Source: Obelidium mucronatum
Taxonomy: Eukaryota; Chytridiomycota; Chytridiomycetes; Chytridiales; Chytriomycetaceae
DNA length: 64,000 bases
Assembly (NCBI GenBank): GCA_025765595.1
Contig: JAIVFH010000009.1
Location: forward strand, 310,001 to 374,000
Reading direction: 5' to 3'
Positions 43,049 to 56,914 of the stretch are shown here, in pieces (within the stretch, counting starts at the first letter, position 1; every line of letters starts with the position of its first letter). Under the pieces are notes generated by a model. It saw only the letters and a program-made list of their open reading frames with translations. It was not told where the DNA came from and did not search any database. The translations under genes and the position numbers were made by a program.

Positions 43049-46000
43049 ATGAAGTTGGTGCTTCTGACAATTCTGTGTGGGTTGGTGACAGCCTTTGCTC
43101 CACCACATGCCGATGCCGATGTCGATTTCGATCTGGAGGCAGATCGCGTTCAAATATCATCGTGTTTAGATGCGTCCCTGAAAGAAAAATATGGCTGGAC
43201 GCCATTTGCAAACTTCACGGTTTGTTTGGATTTAGTCATGAGCAGCCCCTCGAGGGAAATTTGACCACGGTTTCTTCAGGCAAACAAGAGAGATTTGATT
43301 CTAGAAGTCGCTTGGTGGGACTCTGCCATCCTGACTTCGCAAGTATTCTACTTCATTGCCTCCGACGTACTTGGCTACAAAGTCAACTTCCGCGTGTACG
43401 ATGCTGGTCCTTCTACAGGCGCAAGATTAAAGAGTAGCGAAAGCGCTGATGTGGCGTTGGAAATTTGGCAAAGCGATTCGTCGGCTTGGTATCAACAATA
43501 CGTCCAGTTGGAGAACACTGTTGTATCTTACGGATCTGTTGGCTATTCTGGACGCGTTGGGCTATACTTTCCAACATACATGTTTGATCAATATCCCCAA
43601 TTTGATTCGTTGAACTTCTGGAAAGCTCTTGCTCATCCCGAAAAGCAACGGTTGTTCCCAAGATCGGGAACCGCTCCCTTAGGTCTCAATAAGGACGGCC
43701 AACCAATATGCGATGGAGATCCTACAGGCTGTGTGAACGCTACTTATACTCCGGCGTGGTATTCAGAGAGTGAGAAGGGTAACTTCATGGAGATCTGGTT
43801 ATCATCGATGCAAACTACTGTGTACTACTTTCAGAGGTTAATTGATGGCTTGCATATTAATGCAACGATTGCATTTCTTGGCGATGGCTCTTACACAGCT
43901 ATGCTTGACGCGTATAACAATGCGAAACCTTTCGTTGCTTATAATTGGAGACCCACAACGACAGTTGCATCATTGAATTTGACACGAATTGTATTTCCAG
44001 ATGATCCAATGGGGGAATTTCGGGTATTTCAAGCAGGTTAGTTGAATCTAAGTTGTGTCAACCATCTCATAAAAAATAGACCCGCAGCATAATCCCATCA
44101 AAGTCGATATTCCCGTAGAAACATTATTCAAGGTCTGGGATTACGTTAGACACAAAAAGAAATTTACTTAAGCCTATTTCGCTTAATAGGCCAGCTCGTC
44201 TCGCTTTGGCAAAGACTTCCCTGAATTGGTTTATCTGATTTCTAAATTCTCCATTTCTGACAAGGATATTGAAGACATGTTGAAGAAAGTCCCTTCCACT
44301 GTCGGAAACTGGACGGACCCGGTGTACTTTAATTCTTCTTGTGACTGGATTCTAAAGAATGAAGATACTTGGAAAAATTGGGTGCCCCCGCCCCCAAAAA
44401 CATATGATACATGTCCCATCGGAATGGGCCGGTACTTTAGCAACAATTTGTGGATGTGCTTGTCTTGTCCAGCTGGGACCTATAACTTCAATGCCTCCAC
44501 CACACATGCATGCGAGCCTTGTATAGAAGGAGCCATCTGCAGTGGTGGAAAAACAGTGAATGCCGACCATATGTACTGGATGTCTCCCTTTCCAGAGTTT
44601 ATCACTGGCGACTACATTCCAGAACTGCATTTATGCCCACACCCCAAGCAATGTTGTCCGCACGGCAACTGTACGATGGAAGAAGCTTGCGAACATGGCT
44701 TTGCAGGAATATTATGCACTGATTGTGCCGATCCGAATAAATATGCATGGAACGGCCAGTGTATGAATTGCCAAACTGCAGGCTCTAGTTTGTACTTGTC
44801 TATTATTGCCCCGTTTTTCGTTGTGGGTGCTGTTCTATTTGTACCAAAGTACCATGCAGCTGAAATCGAGCAAATATTTTTCTATTATCAAGTAATTAAT
44901 TTGATTTTCGAGGAGAATCTTGGGGAAGTTATCAAATGGGAGGGAATGGATACTCTCCTTGCACTATTTTCATTGAACATTGACCGGCTTGTAATCAATT
45001 GCCCGCTACCAATCAAAGGCTTACCTAAAGCACTATATCGGTTCCTTATCCCTTTTCTAATTCTTATCTATTTCTTCTGGTTTTATGGCTTTCTCAAAAT
45101 GTTCCCGTTCATTCACAAAAGCCTGCCGAAATACTTGAGTGACCAGCACTTGGATGTTCTGTTTGCTCGAAGTTTCACAATAATAATTAGTTTCGTGCTT
45201 ATGCCATTGACTGAAGCAGCCCTTGTCCTCATGAATTGTGCAACGGTGGATGGACATAAAGTCGTATACCACATCCCAACCGTTGAATGCTATTCCGATG
45301 CACATAAAGCGCCATTAGCGATCGCTTATTTTACTCTTGCAGTTCTTCTTCTGTTTTATCCGTTGGGGTTGCTCGTTTTGTTGTTCAAACTCTGGAGAGA
45401 AGGAAGAATCTTTGAAGCTAACTCGGATCATTCCAAAATTAGTCATATGGATGAAATTTACGAATCTTTTTACCAACCTTATCGACCCCTCTACTTTTTT
45501 ATGGAGAGTGTCATGATCTGGGAAAGAGGATTGATCGTCTTAGTTTTTACGTTTATGAATCATAATAAGGTATTTAGCTGCATTGTATGAAAAAAATGCT
45601 TATAAAGTGATTGGCAGGACTCGGAATCCTCGTTGGCATATTTGGCTATATTTGCTGCCTACGGACTAACGCGAGCTTACATTCAGCCATTCAACAAACT
45701 TCTTCAAGTGTACTTAAATAGAGAAATTGGAATTGGCTTTCTCCTGTTCTTGGCTCTGCGGCAGTACGCAAAGTATGAACCATCACCGCTGAATATTTCG
45801 GGATTCGTGATTACAATAATGCTTCTTCCTGTCGTGAATCACGCATTAAGGTGGATTCGTCAAGGTTACCTTGAGCGCCATCAAGTGATTCGAGCCAGTA
45901 TTCAGAGAGTCGCGTCAAAGAGAGTTAACCAACCAAAGAACAAGGACGTTCTTTATTCAGCTGTACCCAACAATATTCTGGGTCATTCAACTGGAGTAAC

Positions 46001-46067
46001 AATCCAAAGTGTTCGAACCAGTACACAAGACACTGGAGTTATCGTGTCCACAAATCAAATAAAATAG
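43049..46067 (+). CDS. Receptor-like protein B: OpuAC/ProX-like binding domain, Cys-rich stalk, multi-pass membrane module
   Basis: Tandem paralogue of protein A with the same order of modules. It has a signal peptide (MKLVLLTILCGLVTAFA), a binding domain (EVAWWDSAILTSQVFYFIAS, SADVALEIWQSD, YNWRPTTTVASLNLTRI), and a stalk (CLSCPAGTYNFNAS, CEPC, ICSGGK, CCPHGNC, WNGQCMNC). The TM module has YHAAEIEQIFFYYQVINL, NCPLPIKGLPKALYRF, FARSFTIIISFVL, FYQPYRPLYFFMESVMIWER and AYIQPFNKLLQVYLNRE. It lacks two introns that protein A has (after the stalk start and after YLQ, where B reads straight through), so intron loss or gain followed duplication. Its stop is 29 bp from the stop of the convergent CUB-LRR gene. 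Confidence 0.8.
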
Positions 46068-46096
46068 AATTTTTGAGTATTGTTTATTTTGATTTT

Positions 46097-49000
46097 TCAA
46101 TCGACGACAAATGAGACTTCTCGCTCGGCGCTCTTGGTTTCGTGATTATCTTCATCATCTCTTAACTGAACATGAGTTCCTCGCATACCGCTGGCCAATG
46201 TGCCTGCAGCACCAGTAATTGCCGTCTTCATGTCTGAGATCCTCTGAGAAACTAGGCTCTTTGCTGTCCCCACAAAACCAATATCCTCCTCTTCCTTCAA
46301 AGAGTGAAAGCCATCCCCACTATACTGCTTCACATCACCTGACTCAACCACCCACGACAAATTTAAATTTTGACCAATAACTGACAAATTTTTCGGTTGC
46401 GTCTCCGTTATTTGTGTAGTCGGCATATCCAGTGATACATTAGTCATGTCCTGATCTGCTTTGCACAAAACGGTTTTGACTATTCCATCATCAACATGAT
46501 CTACTTTTAGGCCGCCGGTTTCGTGATCTCCCCCATTTTCACATTGGCGTGGAAATACAATTCGCAAGAAGGGCAACAATTTCATGAGCATTCCAAAGAA
46601 TCCACCACCTTGCCCCTTCTGTTCCGCGTTGTCGGCGTTCAAAAAGATTTCGTAAAAAAACGCGTGTACCACAACCACCAAACTCGTATAAAACAGAGCT
46701 AAAACGCTTGCGATAACCCATCCATTATCCTCATTTCCCGACTGCAGGAATCCTACAATGATCCCAGCAAACAAAAAGATGACAATGGTAATCCAACTAA
46801 TAATCGCAACGTGATTGTTTCGTGTCAATTTATAAGGACGGATGTACTGGATAAAGAAATTTTAAGTTTGTCTCAGAACAAGGCGTCGAAAGAAGACTGA
46901 CCACCACGGCAAATAAGTAGATATACATCAAGCAAACTGATATAAACATCAGATATGTCGGTCTTTTGCGAAATATGACAGGTAGAAACATGAAGCACAG
47001 TCTGATAAACTAGAAAATAAACGTGTTGAACAATCACGAAATAATACTCACGACCAAAGCATTTGAGCAGGAGTCCAGTACCAAGCATTGCTATTATATG
47101 AGCTATACAGTATAGAATATTTCTTTTTTACATCTGCATCGGTTACCCTTGACCTGTTTTTGTACCTAAAAGAATATCGCATTAAATCAACTATTCTCGG
47201 CCACGCGTGCAACTTACAGCAAAAAAAGAAACGCAACCGGAATTCCAGCTCCATAAAGTATAGCGAATATTCCCGCGATTGGACTCGCAACCGTCCATGC
47301 CTCATCATAACATGAAATATCAGTTGTGCCCGACAAGTAATACCGATTATCGTGCGGGTCGGTAACGCAAACAAACATTCTCAATGCCCTATCTGTTAGT
47401 GGCACATGTAGCAACATCAGGAAAGCGCAGAATCCCTGAACTGGGAGAAGCGTCAATACGGGCAAAACGTTACAAAATCGATCGAACTCACTCGCATATT
47501 GATCCCATTCGAGCATGTGCTTATTAAAATGAAATCCTGATGATTTTGATTGCCAAACGCTCTTCAAAAAAACGTAAAGCTTGAATATCACTGCTATAAT
47601 GAATGGCACACTCCAAACGAGAAACAGTCTTGGATAGTACCCGAGACCATATGCACATTGAAGATTAATGTAATCCTATACAATATTAATGAGTTTTCTA
47701 ATTCCGGGACTATTTTGTAGATGCCCACCGTATTGAGAATTGCCACCGACACGGCTTTCACAACATCGCCTAACCTCGAATCCCAATAAATTGGATACTA
47801 AATACATATCTCAGTACAAGTACATTAAATGCGCCTGTAAATATTCAAACCTTATCGAACAACCCAATAATCTGGAAGTACATAACCATAACTCCCCACG
47901 CCGCATTCCCATCACCCAACCACGCTCTCCACATCCACCAAGCGGGTAAAAATGCAGCCGCAATAACGAAGCCAATAGCCACTCCCAAACTTTGCCCCGG
48001 TTCACACACAATACATTTACCATTCACATTCACAAACCCATCAGCGCAAAAAGCACATCTCGAACCTGCACTTTCCAAACTGCAAGTTGAATTTCCCAAA
48101 CAATATTCCGATCTAAAGCATTCCAGAAACACCAAGTCATCAACAGGACTCTCATAGAACCCTGGCGCACTCACAGCAGAAGTGATACCACCAGCACAGA
48201 ACCCGCCGGTAGGACACGGAAGGCATCTACCAATCAATGAATCATCGACAATGTAGCTTCCAGCGGGGCAAGTCACTGTGACGACAAATTGATGTGATGG
48301 AAGAGATTGTAGCGGATAGGCAGCATAATCAAATGCAAGTGCTATGTCATGCGTCCCTGGCGCTGCTGAATGAAATTATACAAACAACCGTCGTAGAGTT
48401 TACGAAATTTGCTTTAAATGCCGTGGCGCCATCCAAGATGCACGAAATGGGGACAATTTTGGGTACGAACTGTAAGTCAGTAAAATACAGCTTCGCTGGA
48501 TTTGCGCTGGTAGGCATCAGCGTATGTAATGGAAAGACTTTGATGGTTGATTGACTAACACAGGACCAAGGGTTCAAGGCCGAACTGTTCTCATCGTTAT
48601 CTGTAGTTGAGAGACCAGATATGCCACTGCTGCACAAGAATCGATTGCCATCAATCCATACGCTTCCAGGAACAGCCATATTATGGACACTCTCAGGAAC
48701 CCATCCTTCAAACTGGTTGTTTTGCAAATCGAGTGTCAGTAATCCAGAGATCCAGCTGGCATCGGGAAATCCTCCAAGAAGTGCATTAGAGCTCAAATTC
48801 AAATTTAAAAGTGGGAAATGGGACGCAAAGAAGGATGCCGGAAGGACCCCACCCATACCACTTTTTGCTATGGATAAGACGCTAAGCTGAGATAAATCTG
48901 ATATTGAAGTTGGAAACGCGGGGACGATATTTCCAGACAAATCAAGATTTCGTGTGTAAGGTGGGAATGTCAGGGTTTTAATTGCTGATGCGGGACAAGA

Positions 49001-49946
49001 GATGTTGTTTCTAGGCAATTGCAGACTTGTAACTCGGCCAGCCACGCAACCACCTACCCCAGCCCAATTTATAAAAGCAGTGATTGAAATTTCGTTGAAG
49101 GGTTGATTGAAGCAGGGATGTAATGCCATCCAACCAGAATTATCTTTCCAATGTGTTCCATTGCAAGCAGAATAAAAGTTCTGAAGTCGCTTTTTATCAT
49201 TATTATGGCACCCAGCACCTGCGGCGACAAGTAATCAATCATTTGTGGAATTTGACTAATCGGAATAATAGTTATAGCAAACCTGAGTACCCATCGGCAC
49301 AAACGCAAACGCCATCTAGAGAGCAAATTCCCCTACCATATTGCTCGTGGCAATTGTACGGGCATGGTGCCATTTTATCCATGGTATACTCCACTCCAAC
49401 TGACCAAAAGGCGTAGAATCCATCAAACTGTGGCCCAAACGGATCTGTTACAAATCGGATCTTGACTCTTTGAGTCGCGGGATCCAAGTTAATAATAGTA
49501 AATTGCTTCCGCTGCTGTCGTATTAAAGCGATAGCCTGTTCACTTAGCAGAGCTGTCGCGTTTATTGCAGTGGCCACAGTAGGATCGACGGACTTTTGAT
49601 TGTAATATATTGGATTATTCAAATAACCCGACACTTTTCCCACAACAGTCTCAGTGATTGACATTGATTCTGTATTTGATGTGGTGACAACTGATATTTC
49701 GATGCGATCAATATCAGAGGACGGATTCAATTCCCAGTGAGAAAATTCAATTGTGAAGTTGGATATAGTTGTTGGAGTGTAGAGCCAGTGACAGTCGCTG
49801 CCGGGACGCGAGTGTTGAAAGGCTGGAGAGCCGTCAGTGAGAGATCCGCTTTGTCCAGTCAGGAGCACGGGTCTGTCATTGGAGCAATACGCGGCACTGG
49901 CTGACGAACTCGTCAATAGAAGATATACGGATGATATTAATATCAT
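46097..49946 (-). CDS. Receptor-like protein C: CUB, EGF-like, LRR, IPT-like ectodomain, Cys-rich stalk, multi-pass membrane module
   Basis: Reverse strand from the ATG at 49944-49946. Signal peptide; CUB-like domain (HSRPGSDCHWLYTP, FTIEFSHWELNPSSDIDRIE); EGF-like CPYNCHEQYGRGICSLDGVC; plant-type LRR N-cap (FYSACNGTHWKDNSGW) and about five LRRs (LDLSGNIVPAFPTSISDL; LDLQNNQFEGWVPESVHN); IPT-like end (KANFVNSTTVVC). A GCC2-type Cys stalk (CPAGSYIVDDSLIGRCLPCP, GFCAGG) precedes the TM module (YGAGIPVAFLFLLYKNRSR, YSSYNSNAWYWTPAQMLW, YIRPYKLTRNNH), equivalent in layout to proteins A and B. The cytoplasmic tail is long. The frame breaks near 48370 between the IPT-like and stalk segments, and no intron of usable size fits there. 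An indel or a damaged allele is possible. Confidence 0.7.
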
Positions 49947-49981
49947 GAGAATATTTAAATTCTACTGTGATTGTCACTTTG
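49947..49981. promoter_or_regulatory. 35-bp gap between divergent start codons
   Basis: AT-rich spacer (agaatatttaaattctact...) separating the receptor C start from the start of the unrecognised helical protein. It is too short for two separate promoters and leaders. Confidence 0.45.
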
Positions 49982-51279
49982 ATGCTCTCTGAAATCCAAG
50001 CAATTGCAGCGACCCTGCACAGCAAAGAAGCAACAATCGACACATCACTAGACGCGTTAAAAGCTCTGCTTTCGAAGGAGAAGCCATCCTTCAAAGTCAT
50101 ATCGGAATGTATCTCGTGTGCATTTTCACAGTTTTGCTTGGACACGATGCCACCACCATGCCCTTTGTTTATGGCTCAATATTTTACTTCTCTGTCTAAA
50201 TTGGGGCATCTGGCGCCATTGGGGGCTCTTGATGCTCTTAGAAAGTGTACTACAATGACTGATTTGATTGACGCGTGGACGAAAGCCGTAGCATCTGGAG
50301 TTCCAACACTCAAAGAGGACAGTATAGTCGGTGGCGCTAGTTGGGCATTGGGTTGGTGTATCTGTATGGTCTCCAGATGTTGTGAATTTGTGCTTGAAGA
50401 CATTTCAGAAGACAAGGTTGGAAAACAGGAACGCATCAACGCTGCAGAAAATAGTTGGAATACGATCAGCAATGTGGGAAATCTCACTTGCCATATTGAC
50501 AGCTCCGCTTTCCCTGAAATGGCAGCGGCTCGAGCGTGTCGATTAGTTTGCTTGCAATCGCTTTTAAGGCTGTTGAAGAAGATTACACTATTTGAGAAAG
50601 AGAAAACCGGTGGTTTGAAAGGCGATGTCATTCGTCTTGCATTCCGAATTGCATTTGAGGGGCCATCAGCATCAATGAATGAGAGGGGATATGATCAAGA
50701 TATAACCCTAATTTCATCTCTATTGGCCATCCAGTTTTGTCTTGAAGGTGTGGATAGAATGGGGCTTTTGGGGCTTTCAGTCAGCGGAACTGTTGACCCT
50801 AACTCAAAAACTGCTTCACACTATTGCATTCGAAAGACCGACTCCTGCCAGAATTGAAGGTCAATGTCGTATGCTTGGAGATTATTTCTTGCTCGGTGAT
50901 GTTGGGGGTTTTTCTGACAAACAAAGCCTTAGAAGTAGCTCTCTTAACACAAATTCTGCGAGTGTTGACTGAGTACACAGAGCTAGACAGTGGAATGCTA
51001 CGCGTTCACTGGCTGTGCAGGGCGCTTCTTGCCCAAATAATCCTGCAAGTTCGTTGCACTGATCATGTGAAAGTGGCCATTGTGGAATTAATGAGGGAGA
51101 ACAGTCTGGATTGTAACTGTAAAGTCGAACCACTCTCGAGACTGTTACCCGCTCATAGAGGCTTGGAGGATTCTCACTTGGCAGACGCCATTATGAAGTC
51201 TCTACTGAGATTTCATCGTTCCAAATGCCATAAAGTTGATGTTCACCAAGTGGCGAATCTTTGCACATACTGTAATTAA
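49982..51279 (+). CDS. Unrecognised, mostly helical protein
   Basis: Two exons (49982-50747 and 50837-51279, phase 1 join, 89-nt intron with gtgtgg donor and a ctaac-like branch site) give 402 residues. The sequence is rich in Leu, Ala, Cys and Ser with regular helical spacing (LDALKALLSKEK; LVCLQSLLRLLKKITLF; LLTQILRVLTEYTELDSG). There is no signal peptide, TM segment or catalytic motif. A HEAT/ARM-like scaffold is possible, but no family is recognised. Divergent from receptor C with 35 bp between start codons. Confidence 0.65.
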
Positions 51280-51324
51280 TCTCCTGATTCAATAAATATT
51301 TATTAAGGTACGAAAACTTCGCTT

Positions 51325-52338
51325 CTAAAAAAGAGTTATCTTACAACCATGGCAAAGCAATGGTTTTTGACTGGTTGATATTACGGAAGATGCTTTTTCA
51401 CACCCCTGACCAACGGCACGAGGAGTAGAGCGAGAAAAATCCTCCATTCGACCACTCAAGAATGCATTAGTCTTTTCAAGATTCTCCAATTTGTTGTGCT
51501 GTTTGGTAATTGCATCATCCTTCTCCTTCAATAAGGACTCTAATTCCGCTAAGCGTCTCTTTAAACTCTTATTCTCTGATTTGAATGAATTGAGGCGGTT
51601 CATGATTGGCAGGAACAACTGTTCGGAATCTGAAGAGGAATCTGAATCACCAGAACCAAAATTATGGCGGAGTAGTTGCGATTGGCGCATTTCTCCTTTA
51701 TCCCTAAGTGGAGTGGATGGCAGAACCGTTCTCTGAGAACGCGTGATGAGGTCTACTCCAGCATCTGCCTCATTGTTTGGTTTCGGCTTCTTCCTCCCTC
51801 GTCTTTGCGACACGACGTTATTCTGAAGCAATATGCCCTCATCTTCGCCCTCTTCATCGCTTGCAAACTTGCGCTTTGCTTGTTTGATCTTTCTGATTTG
51901 TTGCGGTGGGGTTGACGGAACAAACACAACGGGTTCTGGCGGCACCAGCTCCTCCTGCGAGTTGTATCCCGCCGTCGTGCGGTCGTCATCGTCCTCGTCG
52001 CCAGGGCGCCTGGCGGGCTGACTCATCGTTGCGGCGCCCAGCAGTTCGACGTCCGCCGGCGCCTGCGAATGCGCCGTCGGAGCGTCCAGAAACGCGGTCG
52101 CGCGCCAGACTTCGCGCGGCGGCGGCGCCGGCCTGTGCGACGGCGTCGCCGGCCTGTGCGACGGCGTCGCCGGCTCGTGTAACAGTGCCACGGCCGGCGC
52201 GCGCTGGTGCGACGCCGGCGTGAGCGGAAACACCGCGGGCTTGGGCTTAGGCGTCCGCCGGCGCCGGCTTGCGGCGTGCTGCGGATTCCACGGCGAGCGA
52301 TTCAGATCGTTGTCTGGGATAAAGAAGGATGTTTTCAT
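51325..52338 (-). CDS. Unrecognised nuclear-type protein with coiled coil
   Basis: The frame is open from an ATG at 52336-52338 for 337 residues. A second ATG in frame at 52024-52026 (MSQPARRPGDEDDDD) is the more likely start, because the longer form would overlap the IMPACT gene in another frame. The N-terminal region is GC-rich with a tandem (ATPSHRP)2 repeat. The middle has basic patches (KRKFASDEE, RRGRKKPKP) and SP/TP sites. A coiled coil covers about 40 residues (SENKSLKRRLAELESLLKEK, KQHNKLENLEKTN). It ends LLCHGCK. The basic patches suggest nuclear or DNA-associated work; no family recognised. Confidence 0.55.
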   Translation of the reverse strand: MKTSFFIPDNDLNRSPWNPQHAASRRRRTPKPKPAVFPLTPASHQRAPAVALLHEPATPSHRPATPSHRPAPPPREVWRATAFLDAPTAHSQAPADVELLGAATMSQPARRPGDEDDDDRTTAGYNSQEELVPPEPVVFVPSTPPQQIRKIKQAKRKFASDEEGEDEGILLQNNVVSQRRGRKKPKPNNEADAGVDLITRSQRTVLPSTPLRDKGEMRQSQLLRHNFGSGDSDSSSDSEQLFLPIMNRLNSFKSENKSLKRRLAELESLLKEKDDAITKQHNKLENLEKTNAFLSGRMEDFSRSTPRAVGQGCEKASSVISTSQKPLLCHGCKITLF

Positions 52339-53449
52339 CAACTTTTATTGAGTGACCAGACGCCACGCTTAAAGACAGATCTTCGATTTGCTTATCTTGC
52401 AAGCTAATCTGCTCCTTCAGCTCTTTTAGACGCGTCTTTAAGCGCGCCAATTTGTCGTCTCGCTCTTTCAACAACTGCTCTGCAGAATCCTGCGTCAAGT
52501 CACCTTCGTCCCCATGGAGTACACTTGGCAACTTCCACAGAATCAGATGCATTATGTGCCTCCCTTTCAACACCAGAATGGCCAAGCTTTCGTGATAAGA
52601 TTCTTATCGTTTTGACGTTCGCTTCAAACTGAACTTGCTGTTTAGTTACATTGAGTGTGAATCCTTCGATTGAACCATCCCTTGCTTTCAAAAGACGAAG
52701 CAGTCTGTCCTTGTCCCCAATTGACTTCCAATTAGTTAAAATTGGTTCAGGAAAAGTTTGAGGCACGGAGACTTGGTCTACTGGTCTTACGAGTTGATTT
52801 GCCGTAGCTCGAGCAGCACCAATAAATCCTCCAGCCTCTAAAGCAGCCTTTCCGACGTTATTTATATGGTCGAATCGAACTGGACCCAGCTGAGTTCCGC
52901 CGTACCACCGCGTTACTATGACCTTTGCCACAGATTCAGCGATACAGAATACAGTTACCCAAAAAGCGTCCTCACCATACAATCGCAAGCCCCAGCATCT
53001 CGCATCATAATCCACAGCTTCCGCCCAGCCGCAGTCTCCCCATCATCATCATATCCATCTTCAACGACAAAGTCATCAGGAGAGTCTCCTTGCTTTCCCG
53101 AAACCAAATTCAGAAATCGCCACGCTTGAATGTTATGTGTTGCGTTTTTGAATTCCTTGTTGGCTTTGAGAACCGCCTGGACACGGACCACGTCTTTCCG
53201 ACTTGTAACGTGGACAGAGTGTCCAATAAACTTTGACCAGCGGTCCATGATTTGGAATTGCGTCTTGATGAGAGCAGGGGCCTGCGATGCGAGGGTCTGA
53301 GTGCGCTGTGAGTCTGTCTGCATGAGGAAGGCAAAGGCATTGGCCGATGATGTTTGTGTTTCTGGCTGACTTCCATTTCGCTGTCGTTCTGTTGTTGTTC
53401 GCTTCGATGCGCTCAAGTCAGTGGGAAGTGGTTGAGCTCTTCGTTTCAT
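52247..53449 (-). CDS. IMPACT/UPF0029-domain protein with C-terminal coiled coil
   Basis: Reverse strand from the ATG at 53447-53449 with three or four exons. The UPF0029 signature is read across one 53-nt intron: THNIQAWRFLNLVSG, EDGYDDDGETAAGRKLW, then CMVIVTRWYGGTQLGPVRFD and HINNVGKAAL. Proteins of this type (IMPACT, YIH1, bacterial YigZ) usually pair this fold with an RWD domain and restrain the GCN2 kinase. No RWD is visible here. Instead there is a coiled coil at the C-terminus (AEQLLKERDDKLARLKTRLK). Reaching the coiled coil requires a 40-nt intron (52532-52571, gttgaa...gaag). The stop at 52247 lies inside the longest form of the next gene's frame. Confidence 0.75.
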
Positions 53450-53769
53450 CAAAACAAAAAAGATATGTGCATAAACCGGTATCATGTAATATCTATATGT
53501 GCATAATTTGTACACCAAAACGCGTAATTTCGTATTTAACCGTAAAAAAACCGTTCATACAACACAATCATGCAATCATCATCTTATTTGAAATTCTGAT
53601 CTGATGCGTTCTGTTGCCTTTCTCCCCTTCTATTGGAAATCTCTTGTCTGTAAATCTTTGTGGAGGGGACAAAGGTAAAAAAAAAAAGAAAGAGCAAGCG
53701 CGTGTTGCTTCTCCTTGTTCCCCACTGGCCCCCCCTACCTCGCCCGTCTTTCCTCCTCTATCTCTGATC
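53450..53769. promoter_or_regulatory. Divergent intergenic region (IMPACT-like / protein kinase)
   Basis: 320 bp between outward-facing start codons. AT-rich near the IMPACT side, with pyrimidine-rich tracts (ctccttgttccccactgg, ttcctcctctatctc) just before the kinase ATG. Promoter function is inferred from position. No RNA gene or ORF of note. Confidence 0.4.
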
Positions 53770-56843
<3,074 letters not shown>

Positions 56844-56914
56844 ATGAGGGTTTCTGCGTTTAATACTCCCTTAAAAATATATTATAAACTCCTATATTCC
56901 TTTTGAATCATCCC

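Noticed and set aside
39839..46067. Bacterial contamination or a misjoined contig because of OpuAC-like domains
   Set aside because: The domains are interrupted by spliceosomal introns and fused to eukaryotic-type stalk and membrane modules, with typical local codon use.
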